From contig OW818657.1 of NCBI GenBank assembly GCA_942492905.1, forward strand, positions 1,860,001 through 1,924,000: 64,000 nt of DNA. The letters run 5' to 3'. The notes below the pieces were generated by a model that saw only the letters and a list, made by a program, of their open reading frames with translations, was not told the origin of the DNA and did not search any database. A program made the position numbers and the translations under genes. Every line of letters begins with the position of its first letter. Position 1 is the stretch's first letter. Shown here in pieces: positions 9,357-19,029 of this stretch. Source of the DNA: CAIZWU01 sp942492905. GTDB taxonomy: Bacteria; Verrucomicrobiota; Verrucomicrobiia; Verrucomicrobiales; V1-33.

Positions 9357-12300
9357 ATGAATCTGCCGGTCATCCTCCTCACCCTCACGGCGTCGTTGCT
9401 GATGCTGGAAACCGTTCCCGCGTTGGATGCCGTGGGGCCGCTGCCTGCTCCTGCGCCGCCGACCGGGTGGGTCACGCGTTCCTGGCAAACTGAAGACGGT
9501 CTGCCGCAGGACTCGGTGAATGCCATCGTGCAGACCCGCGATGGGTTTCTTTGGGTCGGGACGGGCGCGGGGCTGGCGCGGTTCGATGGCGTGCGGTTTC
9601 GCAAGTTCGGGCTCCAGGATGGGCTGCACTCGGTCTGGATCACGGCGCTGGCCGAAGATTGGGAGGGCGCATTGTGGGCCGGTACCAGCGGCGGCGGGGT
9701 GAGCCGTTGGAAAAACGGGCGCTTCACGAGTTTCGGCGTGGCGGAAGGATTCCCGTCGGGCGGGGACGTCATCGCACTCGCAGCGGAGCGCAATGGCCCG
9801 GTCTGGATTGGCACCGCCCGCGGGTTGGTGAGGTGGCACGACGGTGCGTTCACGATGGTCGGCGAGGCGCAGGGATTGCCGCAGAAACAAGTCCGCGCGC
9901 TGCTGCAGGATTCGCGGGGCACGCTTTGGGTGTCGGTGCTTACGGACGGTCTCTTCCGCGGCAACCACGGGCAGTTCACCCGCGAGGAAGGGATGGGGCC
10001 GGAGGGCGGAAATGTTTACAGCCTCATGGAGGACCGCGACGGCGCGATCTGGGCCGGCACCAATTCCGTATGGAAACGGAGTGGCGGCGTCTGGAAACGC
10101 TTCGACTCGGCCGACGGTTTGCCGAAAACCGTCATTCAAGCGCTGGCACAAAACAGTGATGGCACGCTCTGGGTCGGGGCACGCAACGGCGGGCTGTATT
10201 GCCTCACCGGCGAGCGTTTCGTGCGCACCGCGAACGACGGGCCGCTCGCCACGCAAAGCGTGGGTGCAGTGATGACTGACCGCGAAGGCTCGGTGTGGGC
10301 GGGCGCGGTTTCCGGCGGCTTGCATAGGCTCTCGCCTCGCGTGCTGCAATACTGGAGCGCGGATGCGGGCCTCGCGCCGACCGCCGTCACCTCCGTCGTC
10401 GAGGATGCGTCGGGTGCGCTGTTTGCGGGCACCGCGAACCGGGGCATTTTTCGTTTTGAAAACGGACGCTTCAACGCGCTCACAGAACCGGTGTCCGCAA
10501 AAGATTCGATCATCTACTGCACCACAGCCACCAGTGACGGCGTCATTTGGGCCGCGGGCGAGCAATGCCTGTTTCGCTTCCAACTGGGCCAGCCGGTGAA
10601 GGCATATCTCGATCCGCCCGTGCGCGGCGAAGCCATTCGCGCCTTGTGCGCCGACGGCGAAACGCTGTGGCTCGGCACCTATGGCTCCGCGCTGTTGAAA
10701 TGCGACGCCGGCGGCGTGCAAGTCGTGGCACCGGCGGGGTCCTTTCCCGGCGGCATCAGCAGCCTCGTGCGCGAAGCCGCGGACACGCTCTGGGTCGGCA
10801 CCACCGCCGGGCTGCACCGCTGGGAGCGCGGCAAGCTGCGGACGTGGACCACGCGCGACGGCCTGCTCACCGGCAATATCCGCGCCCTCCATCGCGATCC
10901 TGACGGTACTCTTTGGATCGGTACGCTCGGAGGCGGACTGGCCCGGATGAAAGACGGGCGTTTTGTCCACATCACCACGCGGCAGGGACTCATTGATGAC
11001 GTGATTTCGCAGATCGTGCCGGATGACTTTGGCGGATTGTGGCTGGGCTGCAATCGCGGTATCATGCGTTTGGAGCAACGCGAATTGGACGAGCTGGCCG
11101 ACGGAAAACGCTCTGAGGTGCAGCCTGTGGTCTTTGGCCGGAATGAGGGTATGCTGAAGGAGCAATGCTTCGGCGGCACTTCGCCCACGGCGTTCAAGAC
11201 GCGCGACGGCCGTCTCTTCTTCCCCACCATGAATGGCCTCGCCGAGATCGACCCGCGGGGTTTGCAGAATATCGCGGCGCTCACCCCGCAGGCTATCATC
11301 GACGAAATCCTCGTGGATCAGCACGCGCCCTCCATTGATGCGGAACTGGTCATTCCGCCGGGCAAGCACCGGTTCGAGGTGAGCTTCACCGCGCCCGTGC
11401 TCCGTGGCGGCGAGTGGGTGCGATTCCGCCACCGCCTGGAAGGGTTCGACCGCAATTGGAGCACCGCGGGCCGCAACCGGCTCGCCTCTTACGATGGGCT
11501 GCCGCCGGGCCGCTACGTTTTCCATGTCGCCGCCGCAGACGGCAAAGGGAACTGGCATGAACCGGGGGCAGCCCTTGAGTTCCAGGTGCAGCCGTTTTTG
11601 TGGCAGACGCTTTGGTTCCGTAGCGGCGGCTTGCTGCTGCTGGCCAGTGCCAGTGGCACTGCCGCATGGTGGCATCTGCGCCGGAAGCACCGGCGCCAAT
11701 TGGAGGAACTCCAACACGAGCACAAGCTGCAGGCGGAACTGGCGCATGCCAACCGTGTCTCCACTGCGGGACAGCTCACCGCAGCATTGGCCCATGAACT
11801 GAACCAGCCTCTTGGCATCATTCTGAGCAACGCCCAGGCCGCGCAACGCATGCTCCAACAGGAACCTCCTGATCTGGTGGAACTGCGGGAAATTCTTTCC
11901 GATATCGTGGATGAGGACCGTCGGGCGGGAGAGGTGATCAAGCGGCTCCGGGCGTTGCTGAAGCGTGGGGAAACCCGCCTGGTGCCGGTTTCTCTCAATG
12001 ATATCATCGAGGATGTGCTGCGCCTGATCCGCAGTGAACTGATCAACCGCGGGGTTTCGGTCCAGACCGGGCTGGCGGCGGGACTTCCCGATATTGAAGG
12101 AGATCAGGTGCAGCTTCAGCAGGTCCTGTTGAATATCATTATCAACGCCTGTGATGCCATGGCCGGGAATCTGCCGGCGGACCGGATCATCCGGATTTCC
12201 ACCAGCCAACAGGAGCGGGTGATCCGGGTATCGATTCAGGATCAGGGCTGCGGGCTGCCGGATGGGGAGGCCAGCCGCATTTTCCAGCCATTCGTGACGA

Positions 12301-12446
12301 CAAAAAGCCAGGGCATGGGGATGGGGCTTTCCATTTGCCAGTCGATCATCGCGGCGCATCATGGACGCCTCTGGGCGGAGCCCCATCCGGAAAAAGGCAC
12401 CACTTTTCACCTGGAACTGTCAGTCACCCCGCCTCCCTCCCTATGA
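9357..12446 (+). CDS. Propeller-type sensor histidine kinase (Reg_prop repeats, Y_Y_Y, HisKA, HATPase)
   Basis: The product is 1029 residues from ATG 9357. A signal peptide is followed by about 14 blades of the two-component-regulator propeller (units such as TEDGLPQDSVNAIVQTRDG, FLWVGT, and repeated LWVGT/LWIGT), which form two seven-bladed propellers in this family. A Y_Y_Y domain (about 690-770), a transmembrane helix near 780 and the kinase core follow. The phospho-acceptor is H813 in ALAHELNQP; N box NIIINACDAM, G1 DQGCGLPDG, G2 GMGMGLSIC. The kinase core is nearly the same as in the preceding gene, at DNA level too. The propeller family often senses oligosaccharides in Bacteroidetes; the ligand here is unknown. 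Its stop overlaps the next start (ATGA). Confidence 0.93.
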   Translation: MNLPVILLTLTASLLMLETVPALDAVGPLPAPAPPTGWVTRSWQTEDGLPQDSVNAIVQTRDGFLWVGTGAGLARFDGVRFRKFGLQDGLHSVWITALAEDWEGALWAGTSGGGVSRWKNGRFTSFGVAEGFPSGGDVIALAAERNGPVWIGTARGLVRWHDGAFTMVGEAQGLPQKQVRALLQDSRGTLWVSVLTDGLFRGNHGQFTREEGMGPEGGNVYSLMEDRDGAIWAGTNSVWKRSGGVWKRFDSADGLPKTVIQALAQNSDGTLWVGARNGGLYCLTGERFVRTANDGPLATQSVGAVMTDREGSVWAGAVSGGLHRLSPRVLQYWSADAGLAPTAVTSVVEDASGALFAGTANRGIFRFENGRFNALTEPVSAKDSIIYCTTATSDGVIWAAGEQCLFRFQLGQPVKAYLDPPVRGEAIRALCADGETLWLGTYGSALLKCDAGGVQVVAPAGSFPGGISSLVREAADTLWVGTTAGLHRWERGKLRTWTTRDGLLTGNIRALHRDPDGTLWIGTLGGGLARMKDGRFVHITTRQGLIDDVISQIVPDDFGGLWLGCNRGIMRLEQRELDELADGKRSEVQPVVFGRNEGMLKEQCFGGTSPTAFKTRDGRLFFPTMNGLAEIDPRGLQNIAALTPQAIIDEILVDQHAPSIDAELVIPPGKHRFEVSFTAPVLRGGEWVRFRHRLEGFDRNWSTAGRNRLASYDGLPPGRYVFHVAAADGKGNWHEPGAALEFQVQPFLWQTLWFRSGGLLLLASASGTAAWWHLRRKHRRQLEELQHEHKLQAELAHANRVSTAGQLTAALAHELNQPLGIILSNAQAAQRMLQQEPPDLVELREILSDIVDEDRRAGEVIKRLRALLKRGETRLVPVSLNDIIEDVLRLIRSELINRGVSVQTGLAAGLPDIEGDQVQLQQVLLNIIINACDAMAGNLPADRIIRISTSQQERVIRVSIQDQGCGLPDGEASRIFQPFVTTKSQGMGMGLSICQSIIAAHHGRLWAEPHPEKGTTFHLELSVTPPPSL

Positions 12447-13054
12447 ACAGTCCGAATGGCCTTGTTTACCTCCTTGATGATGAGCCGGGAATGGTCAAAG
12501 CCTTGACACGTTTGTTGCGGACCGAGGGCTTTCCGGTGCAGGGATTCACTTCCGCCGCCCGATTTCTGGAAGCCTTCCAGCCAGGAAAGGAGAGCTGCCT
12601 GGTGCTGGATGTGGCGATGCCTGAATTGGATGGGATCCATCTCCAGGAACGACTCACCCATCAAGGCATCGTGGTGCCCATCGTATTTCTGACCGGTCAC
12701 GGTGACATCCCCATGAGCGTGCGGGCCATCAAGGCCGGGGCCGTGGATTTCCTCACCAAACCGGTGAATGATGCCGATCTCCTGCGGGCTGTGCGCACGG
12801 CACTGGACGTCGCCGCCAGCCGGAAGGCGGAACTGGCGGCGGTGGCGGATCTGGTGGCACGCCATGCCAGCCTCACGCCGCGCGAACGCGAAGTCATGGC
12901 GCATGTCGTGGCCGGGCAGTTGAACAAACAGATTGCCGCCGACCTGGGCACGGGAGAACAGAATATCAAAATCCACCGGGGCCGGGTCATGGAGAAGATG
13001 GGCGTGGAGTCCATCGCAGATCTGGTGCGGGCCGCAGAACGGTTGAAACTCTGA
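12443..13054 (+). CDS. FixJ/NarL-type response regulator
   Basis: The product is 203 residues. A receiver domain (about 6-120) has acidic residues D12-D13, phospho-acceptor D56 in LVLDVAMPELDG, T84 in FLTGHGD and K106 in FLTKPVN. A LuxR-type helix-turn-helix follows (about 140-200), with LTPREREVM and NKQIAADLGTGEQNIKIHRGRVMEKM. This architecture and the FLTKPV signature match FixJ/TodT/StyR regulators. The start overlaps the upstream kinase stop by 4 bases, so the three genes are surely co-translated, and either kinase could phosphorylate D56. It is the only DNA-binding regulator seen entire in the window, which makes it a candidate regulator of the nearby operons. Confidence 0.93.
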   Translation: MNSPNGLVYLLDDEPGMVKALTRLLRTEGFPVQGFTSAARFLEAFQPGKESCLVLDVAMPELDGIHLQERLTHQGIVVPIVFLTGHGDIPMSVRAIKAGAVDFLTKPVNDADLLRAVRTALDVAASRKAELAAVADLVARHASLTPREREVMAHVVAGQLNKQIAADLGTGEQNIKIHRGRVMEKMGVESIADLVRAAERLKL

Positions 13055-13230
13055 GGAATCCGGAGCAGCAAAAAACATTAAATTTAAGTCTGCTTGTGCC
13101 CCGGCATGGCTGCTGGATGATCGGCGGAAAAGCGGCACATGGCTGCTTGAATTTGACAATGACGGCGGCGGGGATGCAGTAAATGTTCCGGTGCGCCACT
13201 GTCGCATCGTCCCCAAATCGCTCTGCGCCC

Positions 13231-13731
13231 ATGTCCGACCAGCCGTCCCATCCTTCCTCCAACTCTATCGCCGCTATGCAATTGTCGGTCCGTGCGGCCC
13301 TGTCGGCAGGGGTTGCGGTCGCCATCTCGCAGGCGTTGCAGCTTCAGTCGCCGCTTTATGCGATGCTCGGAGCCGTCATCGTCACCGATCTCTCGCCACG
13401 GCAAACCCGGAAACTGGGACTACAGCGGTTGGCAGGAACGGTCCTGGGGGCTGCGGTCGGGGCGGTGTTCAGTCAGTTCTTGCCAGCCGGCCCGGTGGCG
13501 ATCGGATTCAGTATTCTGATCGCCATGGCCCTCGGTCATTTGCTCCGCTTGGAGGGGGCTGCCAAAATCACCGGCTATATTTGCGCCATCGTCGTCCTTG
13601 ATCATCATGACCAACCGTGGGCTTATGCCTTCTATCGTCTGCTGGAAACCCTGCTGGGCATCGGTGTAGCCGTCATGGTGAGTCTGGTCCCCAAACTCAT
13701 CCCGGGAGACAAACCAGGCGGGGAGACCTGA
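13231..13731 (+). CDS. FUSC / aromatic-acid-exporter-like small membrane protein
   Basis: The product is 166 residues with four to five predicted membrane helices. It resembles the N-terminal membrane half of ArAE/FUSC proteins (SVRAALSAGVAVAISQALQ, AMLGAVIVTDLSPRQTRKLGLQR, GTVLGAAVGAVF, YRLLETLLGIGVAVMVSL). Full FUSC exporters are much longer, so this is the short DUF939-like version without the cytosolic domain. ATG 13231 is chosen over an upstream in-frame ATG (13183) because it starts just before the conserved part. The substrate is unknown. Confidence 0.75.
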   Translation: MSDQPSHPSSNSIAAMQLSVRAALSAGVAVAISQALQLQSPLYAMLGAVIVTDLSPRQTRKLGLQRLAGTVLGAAVGAVFSQFLPAGPVAIGFSILIAMALGHLLRLEGAAKITGYICAIVVLDHHDQPWAYAFYRLLETLLGIGVAVMVSLVPKLIPGDKPGGET

Positions 13732-13975
13732 GCCCGGCATGGCGCGCCGATTCCCTGACCGATGCGCGCCCGGCCGCCGGGGTGGCCGTTTCCTTATGTG
13801 GATAGGGAATTGCTTTACTTTCACTTACACCAGCGGGCAAATGGACTGAATGTCACGAACTGTCATCATGGCAGTTCATGATCATCGGGATTTTGCCGTT
13901 TGGTGATAGGTATGGGATCCCGGTGCTTGGGGGGCTCCTGGCAACCCGTGGATTGCAGGGAAAAGCCTGGGTTAA

Positions 13976-13992
13976 ACCAAGGTATAATGGAC
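13976..13992 (+). promoter_or_regulatory. Recurrent TATAAT-containing 17-base motif, copy 1
   Basis: ACCAAGGTATAATGGAC, 32 bases before the response regulator start at 14025. It contains a perfect -10-like TATAAT (13983-13988). No TTGACA-like -35 sits at the usual distance. Copies 2-4 are at 23010, 46456 and 55351, all on the + strand ahead of a + strand gene or operon. The call as a promoter or operator is an inference from recurrence and position. Confidence 0.6.
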
Positions 13993-14024
13993 TTCCCAAC
14001 GGGGGCTGGGCATGGTGGTGGGCA

Positions 14025-14423
14025 ATGTCAGGCGAAAAGGCAACCATAGCTGTTTTGGATGATGAGTCGAAGATGCGTTCGGCATTGGGACGCCTGCTCG
14101 GAACGCATGGCTATACGGTGGAGCTTTTCGAGACCGGTGAAGATTTTCTGAAGGCGGGCCAGAATCATTGGCCGGACTGCCTGTTGCTCGACCTTCATAT
14201 GCCCAGGACAACGGGATTCGATGTCCTGCAAGCCATGACCTCCATGCGGATCAAAGTGCCCGCCATCGTCGTTACCGGTCACGATGAGCCGGGCAACGCC
14301 GAACGGGCCTATGAACTCGGGGCGGCTGCCTATCTTCTCAAGCCCCTCGATGAATCCACCCTGGTGGACACCATCGAGCGCATCTGTCCCGGTAGTGCTC
14401 CTCCGTCGGGGGCGCCGCGCTGA
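14025..14423 (+). CDS. Single-domain response regulator (receiver only)
   Basis: The 132-residue product is a lone CheY-like receiver: acidic pair D11-D12 in VLDDES, phospho-acceptor D56 in LLLDLHMPRTTGFD, the T in VVTGHDE, and the K in YLLKPLDE. It has no output domain. The frame is open upstream to 13878, but ATG 14025 begins the canonical receiver and the recurrent promoter-like motif ends 32 bases before it, so a longer start would put the motif inside the gene. It ends 45 bases before the decarboxylase gene. A phosphorelay or decoy role with the two FixL-like kinases upstream is possible. Confidence 0.88.
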   Translation: MSGEKATIAVLDDESKMRSALGRLLGTHGYTVELFETGEDFLKAGQNHWPDCLLLDLHMPRTTGFDVLQAMTSMRIKVPAIVVTGHDEPGNAERAYELGAAAYLLKPLDESTLVDTIERICPGSAPPSGAPR

Positions 14424-14468
14424 ACCTCTCATTTTTTCCTTCGGCCCAATCCTTAATCAACCACTGCT

Positions 14469-17246
14469 ATGTCAACCCTATCCACCAAAACGAACCAGAA
14501 ACCATCCAGCTATTCCGTTGGCATGTTCAGTGCCGGAGAAGCCCGTTGTGATCGCTGGCAGGATTTGGCCCACACCGCCCAGGCCCTTGCCGCCCAGGCA
14601 GTCTCCGGAGCTACCTCCAAGGAATCGCTCGCCAAGGTCGAAACCCTCCTGCAACCGCTCGGTGATATCGAGACCTTCCACGCTTATCCCGGCGAATTGT
14701 TGATGAATGCTGTGAAGGATGCTTTCGGCCGGAGTGATTATTCCGGTTTCTCGAGACTCAGTACCCGCATCGGCAAGGCGATCATCACCGGTTCCTACCG
14801 CCGTTCCGCCAATGCTTGGAAAGTGGGAGAGGAGTCGGAGGGGGAAAGCAGTGACCGCCTGATGAAGGATTATTTCGAAACTGGCGACCTGACCAAACCG
14901 TACTTCGAGGTGCTGATTGTCAGCGACGATCCGACCCCGGAACAGATCCGCCAGGGGCGTGCCGAAATGCGGCAGCTGCGCCGCCCGGAAGATCCCTTCG
15001 TTTATGAAACGGTTACGGTGCCCAGCTTCGAGGACGGAGTGATTGGCACCGTGCTGAACGCGGATGTGCAGGCCGTGATCATCAAGGACAATTTCCGGTT
15101 CCGCTCGCAGTTTGATGCCGTGAATCTGCGCAGCTATCTGGAGCAGCATTCCTCCGTGGAACCCGGCACCCTGGAGCCCGGCGACTACGGCGTCGCGCTC
15201 GCCAAGGTCATCGCCAAGTTCCGCCCCGAACTGGATGTTTATCTGATTCTGGATGGGGCGGTGGAAAAGATGGCGAGCCACCTGGACTCGAAAAACATCA
15301 AACGAATCTTCTACGGCATCGAGGACCTCATGGAGATCCACCTCGCGCTGATGGAGGGGGTCAACCAGCGCTATGACACGCCGTATTTCAATAATCTGAA
15401 AAATTACGCGCGGCGTCCCGTCGGCACTTTCCACGCCCTGCCGGTGGCCCGCGGCAAGTCCGTGTTCAACTCCCACTGGATCCGCGATTTCGGCCACTTT
15501 TACGGGGCCAATATCTTCATGGCCGAATCGTCTGCGACCACCGGCGGCCTGGACTCCTTATTGGAGCCGACTGGCAATATCAAAGTCGCCCAGGAAAAGG
15601 CGGCACGGGCCTTCGGATGCCAACAACTGTTCTTCGGAACCAATGGCACCTCCACCTCCAACAAGATCGCGGTGCAGACCATCGTGCGTCCGGGAGATAT
15701 CGTGCTGGTGGACCGCAACTGCCACAAATCCCACCACTATGGATTGGTCCTGTGCGGCGGCCAGCCCCTCTATGTGGAAGCCTACCCGCTGACTGAATAT
15801 TCCATGTATGGGGCGGTGCCGCTGAAGACGATCAAAAAAACCCTCCTCGACCTGAAGGCCGAAGGGAAGCTCGACCGGGTGCGCATGCTGCTCCTCACCA
15901 ACTGCACGTTTGATGGCCATATTTACAATGTGCCGCGCTTCATGGAGGAGGTGCTGGCCATCAAACCCGACATCGTTTTCCTCTGGGACGAAGCATGGTT
16001 TGCCTATAACCGCTTCTCCCCGTTCCACCGCATGCGTTCCGCCATGGGCGCCACCGAGGCTCTGCGGGAGAAATATGCTTCCGAGGCCTACCGCACCGAA
16101 TATGCCGAGTTCAAAAAGAAACACGGCAAACTCGATCCCAAGGATGCGAAGCTGCTCGACCTCCATCTGCTGCCGGATCCCGATGCGGTCAAGCTGCGGG
16201 TTTATGCCACCACTTCGACGCATAAATCGCTCTCCTGTTTCCGTCAGGGTTCCTACATCATGGTGAACGATGATTGCTGGGAAAGCACGGAGGCGACGTT
16301 CAAAGAAGCCTTCTTCGCCCACACCAGCACCTCGCCGAATCTCCAGCTGATTGCTTCTCTGGATATCGCCCGGCGTCAGGCCGAGCTGGAAGGCTATGAG
16401 CTGGTGGGCCGCTCCATCGAACTGTCGCTCATCCTGCGCCGCGAGGTGAACCGGAATCCGCTCATCTCCAAATACTTCAGCATCGCCACCAATGCCCAGA
16501 TGGTGCCGGCCCAATACCGGGCCAGCGGATTTGAGGATTTCCACGCCGACGGGGTGAGCTGGAAAACCGTCTATGATGCCTGGGCGACCGATGAGTTCGT
16601 CCTCGATCCCACCCGGATCACTTTGTTGTGCGGTTCCGCTGGATTCGACGGCACTTCCTTCAAAGGGCTGCTCGCCAGCAAGTTTGACATCCAATTGAAC
16701 AAGACTTCGCGCAACAGCGTCCTGCTGCAGACGAATATCAACAACACTCGCAGCGACATCGCCTACCTCATCAAGGTGCTGGCGGATCTCTCCCGCGAAC
16801 TGGACCGCAAACTCGCGAAGAATTTTGATGAGAAGGCAGGGTTTGACGCCCGGGTGAAGAGTCTGGTCACCGATGTGCCGGATTTGCCCAACTTCAGCCG
16901 CTTCCATGATGCCTTCCGCGAAAACCCAAAGAGCAAAACGAACGAAGGCGACATGCGCACCCCGTTCTTCCTTGCCTATGACGCGGCCAACTGCACCCAT
17001 GTGAAGCTGAACAGCAAGGAGATCGACGATTTGGTGAAACGCGGCCAGGCCGTCTCCGCGAAATTCGTGATTCCTTACCCTCCAGGCTTCCCGATCATGG
17101 TGCCCGGCCAGGTCATCACCGAAGAAACCATCGACTTCATGCGTAAACTCGATGTGAAGGAAATTCATGGCTACCACGCCGCCTCGGGCTTGGAGCTGAT
17201 CAAGCCGGAAATCCTCGGCGGAGCCAAAAAGGCGGCCAAAAAATAG
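14469..17246 (+). CDS. PLP-dependent Orn/Lys/Arg-type decarboxylase
   Basis: The product is 925 residues and belongs to the prokaryotic fold-type I ornithine/lysine/arginine decarboxylase group (AdiA, CadA, SpeC/SpeF). The PLP-binding lysine is K586 in TSTHKSLSCFRQGSY. Other family features are FGTNGTSTSNKI, DRNCHKSHHYG and the PLP-contacting DEAWFAY. A receiver-like wing domain lies at about 145-280 (YFEVLIVSDDPTPEQ), and about 140 residues precede it that the 711-756-residue E. coli enzymes lack. The substrate (Arg, Lys or Orn) cannot be decided from sequence. The enzyme would make the diamine or agmatine plus CO2 in the cytoplasm and consume a proton. It sits directly upstream of an AAE exchanger and an OprD-like porin. 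Confidence 0.9.
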   Translation: MSTLSTKTNQKPSSYSVGMFSAGEARCDRWQDLAHTAQALAAQAVSGATSKESLAKVETLLQPLGDIETFHAYPGELLMNAVKDAFGRSDYSGFSRLSTRIGKAIITGSYRRSANAWKVGEESEGESSDRLMKDYFETGDLTKPYFEVLIVSDDPTPEQIRQGRAEMRQLRRPEDPFVYETVTVPSFEDGVIGTVLNADVQAVIIKDNFRFRSQFDAVNLRSYLEQHSSVEPGTLEPGDYGVALAKVIAKFRPELDVYLILDGAVEKMASHLDSKNIKRIFYGIEDLMEIHLALMEGVNQRYDTPYFNNLKNYARRPVGTFHALPVARGKSVFNSHWIRDFGHFYGANIFMAESSATTGGLDSLLEPTGNIKVAQEKAARAFGCQQLFFGTNGTSTSNKIAVQTIVRPGDIVLVDRNCHKSHHYGLVLCGGQPLYVEAYPLTEYSMYGAVPLKTIKKTLLDLKAEGKLDRVRMLLLTNCTFDGHIYNVPRFMEEVLAIKPDIVFLWDEAWFAYNRFSPFHRMRSAMGATEALREKYASEAYRTEYAEFKKKHGKLDPKDAKLLDLHLLPDPDAVKLRVYATTSTHKSLSCFRQGSYIMVNDDCWESTEATFKEAFFAHTSTSPNLQLIASLDIARRQAELEGYELVGRSIELSLILRREVNRNPLISKYFSIATNAQMVPAQYRASGFEDFHADGVSWKTVYDAWATDEFVLDPTRITLLCGSAGFDGTSFKGLLASKFDIQLNKTSRNSVLLQTNINNTRSDIAYLIKVLADLSRELDRKLAKNFDEKAGFDARVKSLVTDVPDLPNFSRFHDAFRENPKSKTNEGDMRTPFFLAYDAANCTHVKLNSKEIDDLVKRGQAVSAKFVIPYPPGFPIMVPGQVITEETIDFMRKLDVKEIHGYHAASGLELIKPEILGGAKKAAKK

Positions 17247-17303
17247 CGCCGCCCGGACACCAACCATCAACAAGAACGATCACCACCAGAAAGGCAAATC
17301 ATC

Positions 17304-19004
17304 ATGCAAGCATTCTTTGAGTTCCTAAAGGCCAACCCCTACATCCTGCTGTTCTTCACGGTCGGGATGGCGGTCTATGTCGGCAAGTTCAACGTCAAGG
17401 GCTACGGTTTGGGGATGGTCGCTGCGGCGGTCGTCGTCGGCTGTGCCCTCGCCACGTGGGCCTCCACCTACGGGGTGAAGCTGCAGCTCGACAACTTCGC
17501 CAAGTCGCTCTTCTATTATCTGTTTATGTATGGGGTGGGGCTCCGCGTCGGTCCCTCTTTCTTCAACAGCCTCAAGAAGGACGGCCTCAAGTTCACCATC
17601 CTCGCGGTCGTGTGCAGCATCATGGGCTTGGGACTGGTGGTGGGCTGCGCCAACATGTTCGGCCTCCCCCCCGGGGCAGCGGGAGGCATTCTCGCCGGTT
17701 CGCAAACGATGTCCGCCGCCATCGGCACCGCGGAGATGGCAGTGACGCAGGGGGCCTACAAACTGCCGGAAGGCAGCACCGCGGAGTCGGTTTCGGCCAT
17801 GATCGCCCTCGGTTATGGCGTCACCTACATCTGGGGCACGGTCGGGATTATCCTCATCTGCAAATATCTTCCCCGCTGGTGGGGTGTGGACGCCAAACAG
17901 GCCGCCAAGGATTACGAAAAGGAACACGGCGTCGCCAACGTGGATGACTCCGGGCTGACGGGATACCGTGCCGGCGGTCTGCGTGCCTACCGGCTGGAAA
18001 ACAAGGAAGTCGCCGGTCATAGCATCAGCCAGTTCCGCAGCAAAAACCCGCAGTATCGGATCGTCAATGTCGTGAGGAATGGCGAATCGGTCGGTGCTGC
18101 GGCGGACACCAAACTGGAAATCGGTGATATCATTGCGCTGGGCGGACGCCTTGAGGACCTTACGGCCAACCTGGGATTGATCGGACCCGAAATCGCGGAC
18201 GCAAAAGCACTCAATATCCCGCTGGATCAGGCAGAGATTCTGGTCACCAACAAGGAGATGGAAGGCAAGGCGCTGCAGGAGTTCCGTAATGAGGACTTTG
18301 CCGGACAGCTGCAGGTGACCCGGGTGGAACGGGGCGGGGTACCGATTCCTCTGGGTGCCGACACCAAGCTCGAGCGCTTCGACGTGCTTTATGTTGCCGG
18401 ACTGAAGAGTGCCGTGAACAAAGTCGCCGGCCTGCTTGGCAAAGTGGCCCGTCCGAGCACCGCGACCGACCTGCTGACGCTGTCCGCGGGCATGGTCCTC
18501 GGCCTGCTCATCGGACAGATCAATGTCCCGGTCGGCAGCTTCTCCGTCGGTCTCGGCAATGCGGGCGGCCTGTTGCTCTCGGGCATTCTGGTCTCCTCCA
18601 TCGTCTCACGGCTCCGTTTCTTCGGCAACACGCCGAACGCGGCGCGCAATGTCCTCGAAGACCTCGGCCTGGTCACCTTCATCGCTATTGTCGGCATCAA
18701 TGCCGGCTCCACCCTGCTGGCCCAACTGACGGGAAAAATCGCCCTCTTCATCTTCCTCGCCGGATTCATCGCCAGCACCATTCCTCCGATCCTCACCTGG
18801 ATCATCGGATATCATTTCATGAAGATCAACCCGGCCGTGCTGATGGGCGGGGTCGCCGGGGCGCGGTCGCACTCGGGCCCGGCCCGGGAGGCCTCCAAGG
18901 AAATCGACAGCAGCGTGCCGTGGGTCGGATTCCCGGTGGGTTATGCGGTCTCCGGCGTGCTCCTCACGGTGTTCGGCTACTTCGCCATGCTCTTCAGCAA
19001 ATAA
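17304..19004 (+). CDS. AAE-family transporter (AspT/YidE-like), copy 1
   Basis: The 566-residue product has about five membrane helices in each half around a cytosolic region with two RCK-C/TrkA-C-like domains (about 220-290 and 300-375; KLEIGDIIALGG, KLERFDVLYVAG). This is the layout of the aspartate:alanine exchanger family. Known members swap aspartate for alanine (AspT) or export succinate (SucE1). The second half carries GGVAGARSHSGPAREA, where most relatives have an AGA-x-T/N-TP-type stretch, so the specificity may differ. The start is 57 bases after the decarboxylase stop and the porin follows after 25 bases. In this context it may exchange an amino acid for its decarboxylation product. 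Confidence 0.88.
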   Translation: MQAFFEFLKANPYILLFFTVGMAVYVGKFNVKGYGLGMVAAAVVVGCALATWASTYGVKLQLDNFAKSLFYYLFMYGVGLRVGPSFFNSLKKDGLKFTILAVVCSIMGLGLVVGCANMFGLPPGAAGGILAGSQTMSAAIGTAEMAVTQGAYKLPEGSTAESVSAMIALGYGVTYIWGTVGIILICKYLPRWWGVDAKQAAKDYEKEHGVANVDDSGLTGYRAGGLRAYRLENKEVAGHSISQFRSKNPQYRIVNVVRNGESVGAAADTKLEIGDIIALGGRLEDLTANLGLIGPEIADAKALNIPLDQAEILVTNKEMEGKALQEFRNEDFAGQLQVTRVERGGVPIPLGADTKLERFDVLYVAGLKSAVNKVAGLLGKVARPSTATDLLTLSAGMVLGLLIGQINVPVGSFSVGLGNAGGLLLSGILVSSIVSRLRFFGNTPNAARNVLEDLGLVTFIAIVGINAGSTLLAQLTGKIALFIFLAGFIASTIPPILTWIIGYHFMKINPAVLMGGVAGARSHSGPAREASKEIDSSVPWVGFPVGYAVSGVLLTVFGYFAMLFSK

Positions 19005-19029
19005 TAACGATCCGGACTGACCAACTGCC

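Noticed and set aside
9252..12410. Open frame of about 1,050 codons on the minus strand across the propeller kinase gene
   Set aside because: Its codons mirror the strong third-position bias of the true plus-strand gene, and the product has no domain or signal. The opposite strand is a clear multidomain kinase.
13772..13800. GC-rich hairpin with a short T-rich end after the FUSC-like gene
   Set aside because: The stem is only about five base pairs and the tail is interrupted (TTTCCTT), so I do not call it a terminator.
15558..17273. Long antisense frame over the decarboxylase gene
   Set aside because: It is a shadow of a GC-rich gene with a clear PLP enzyme on the other strand. The product is low in recognisable motifs.
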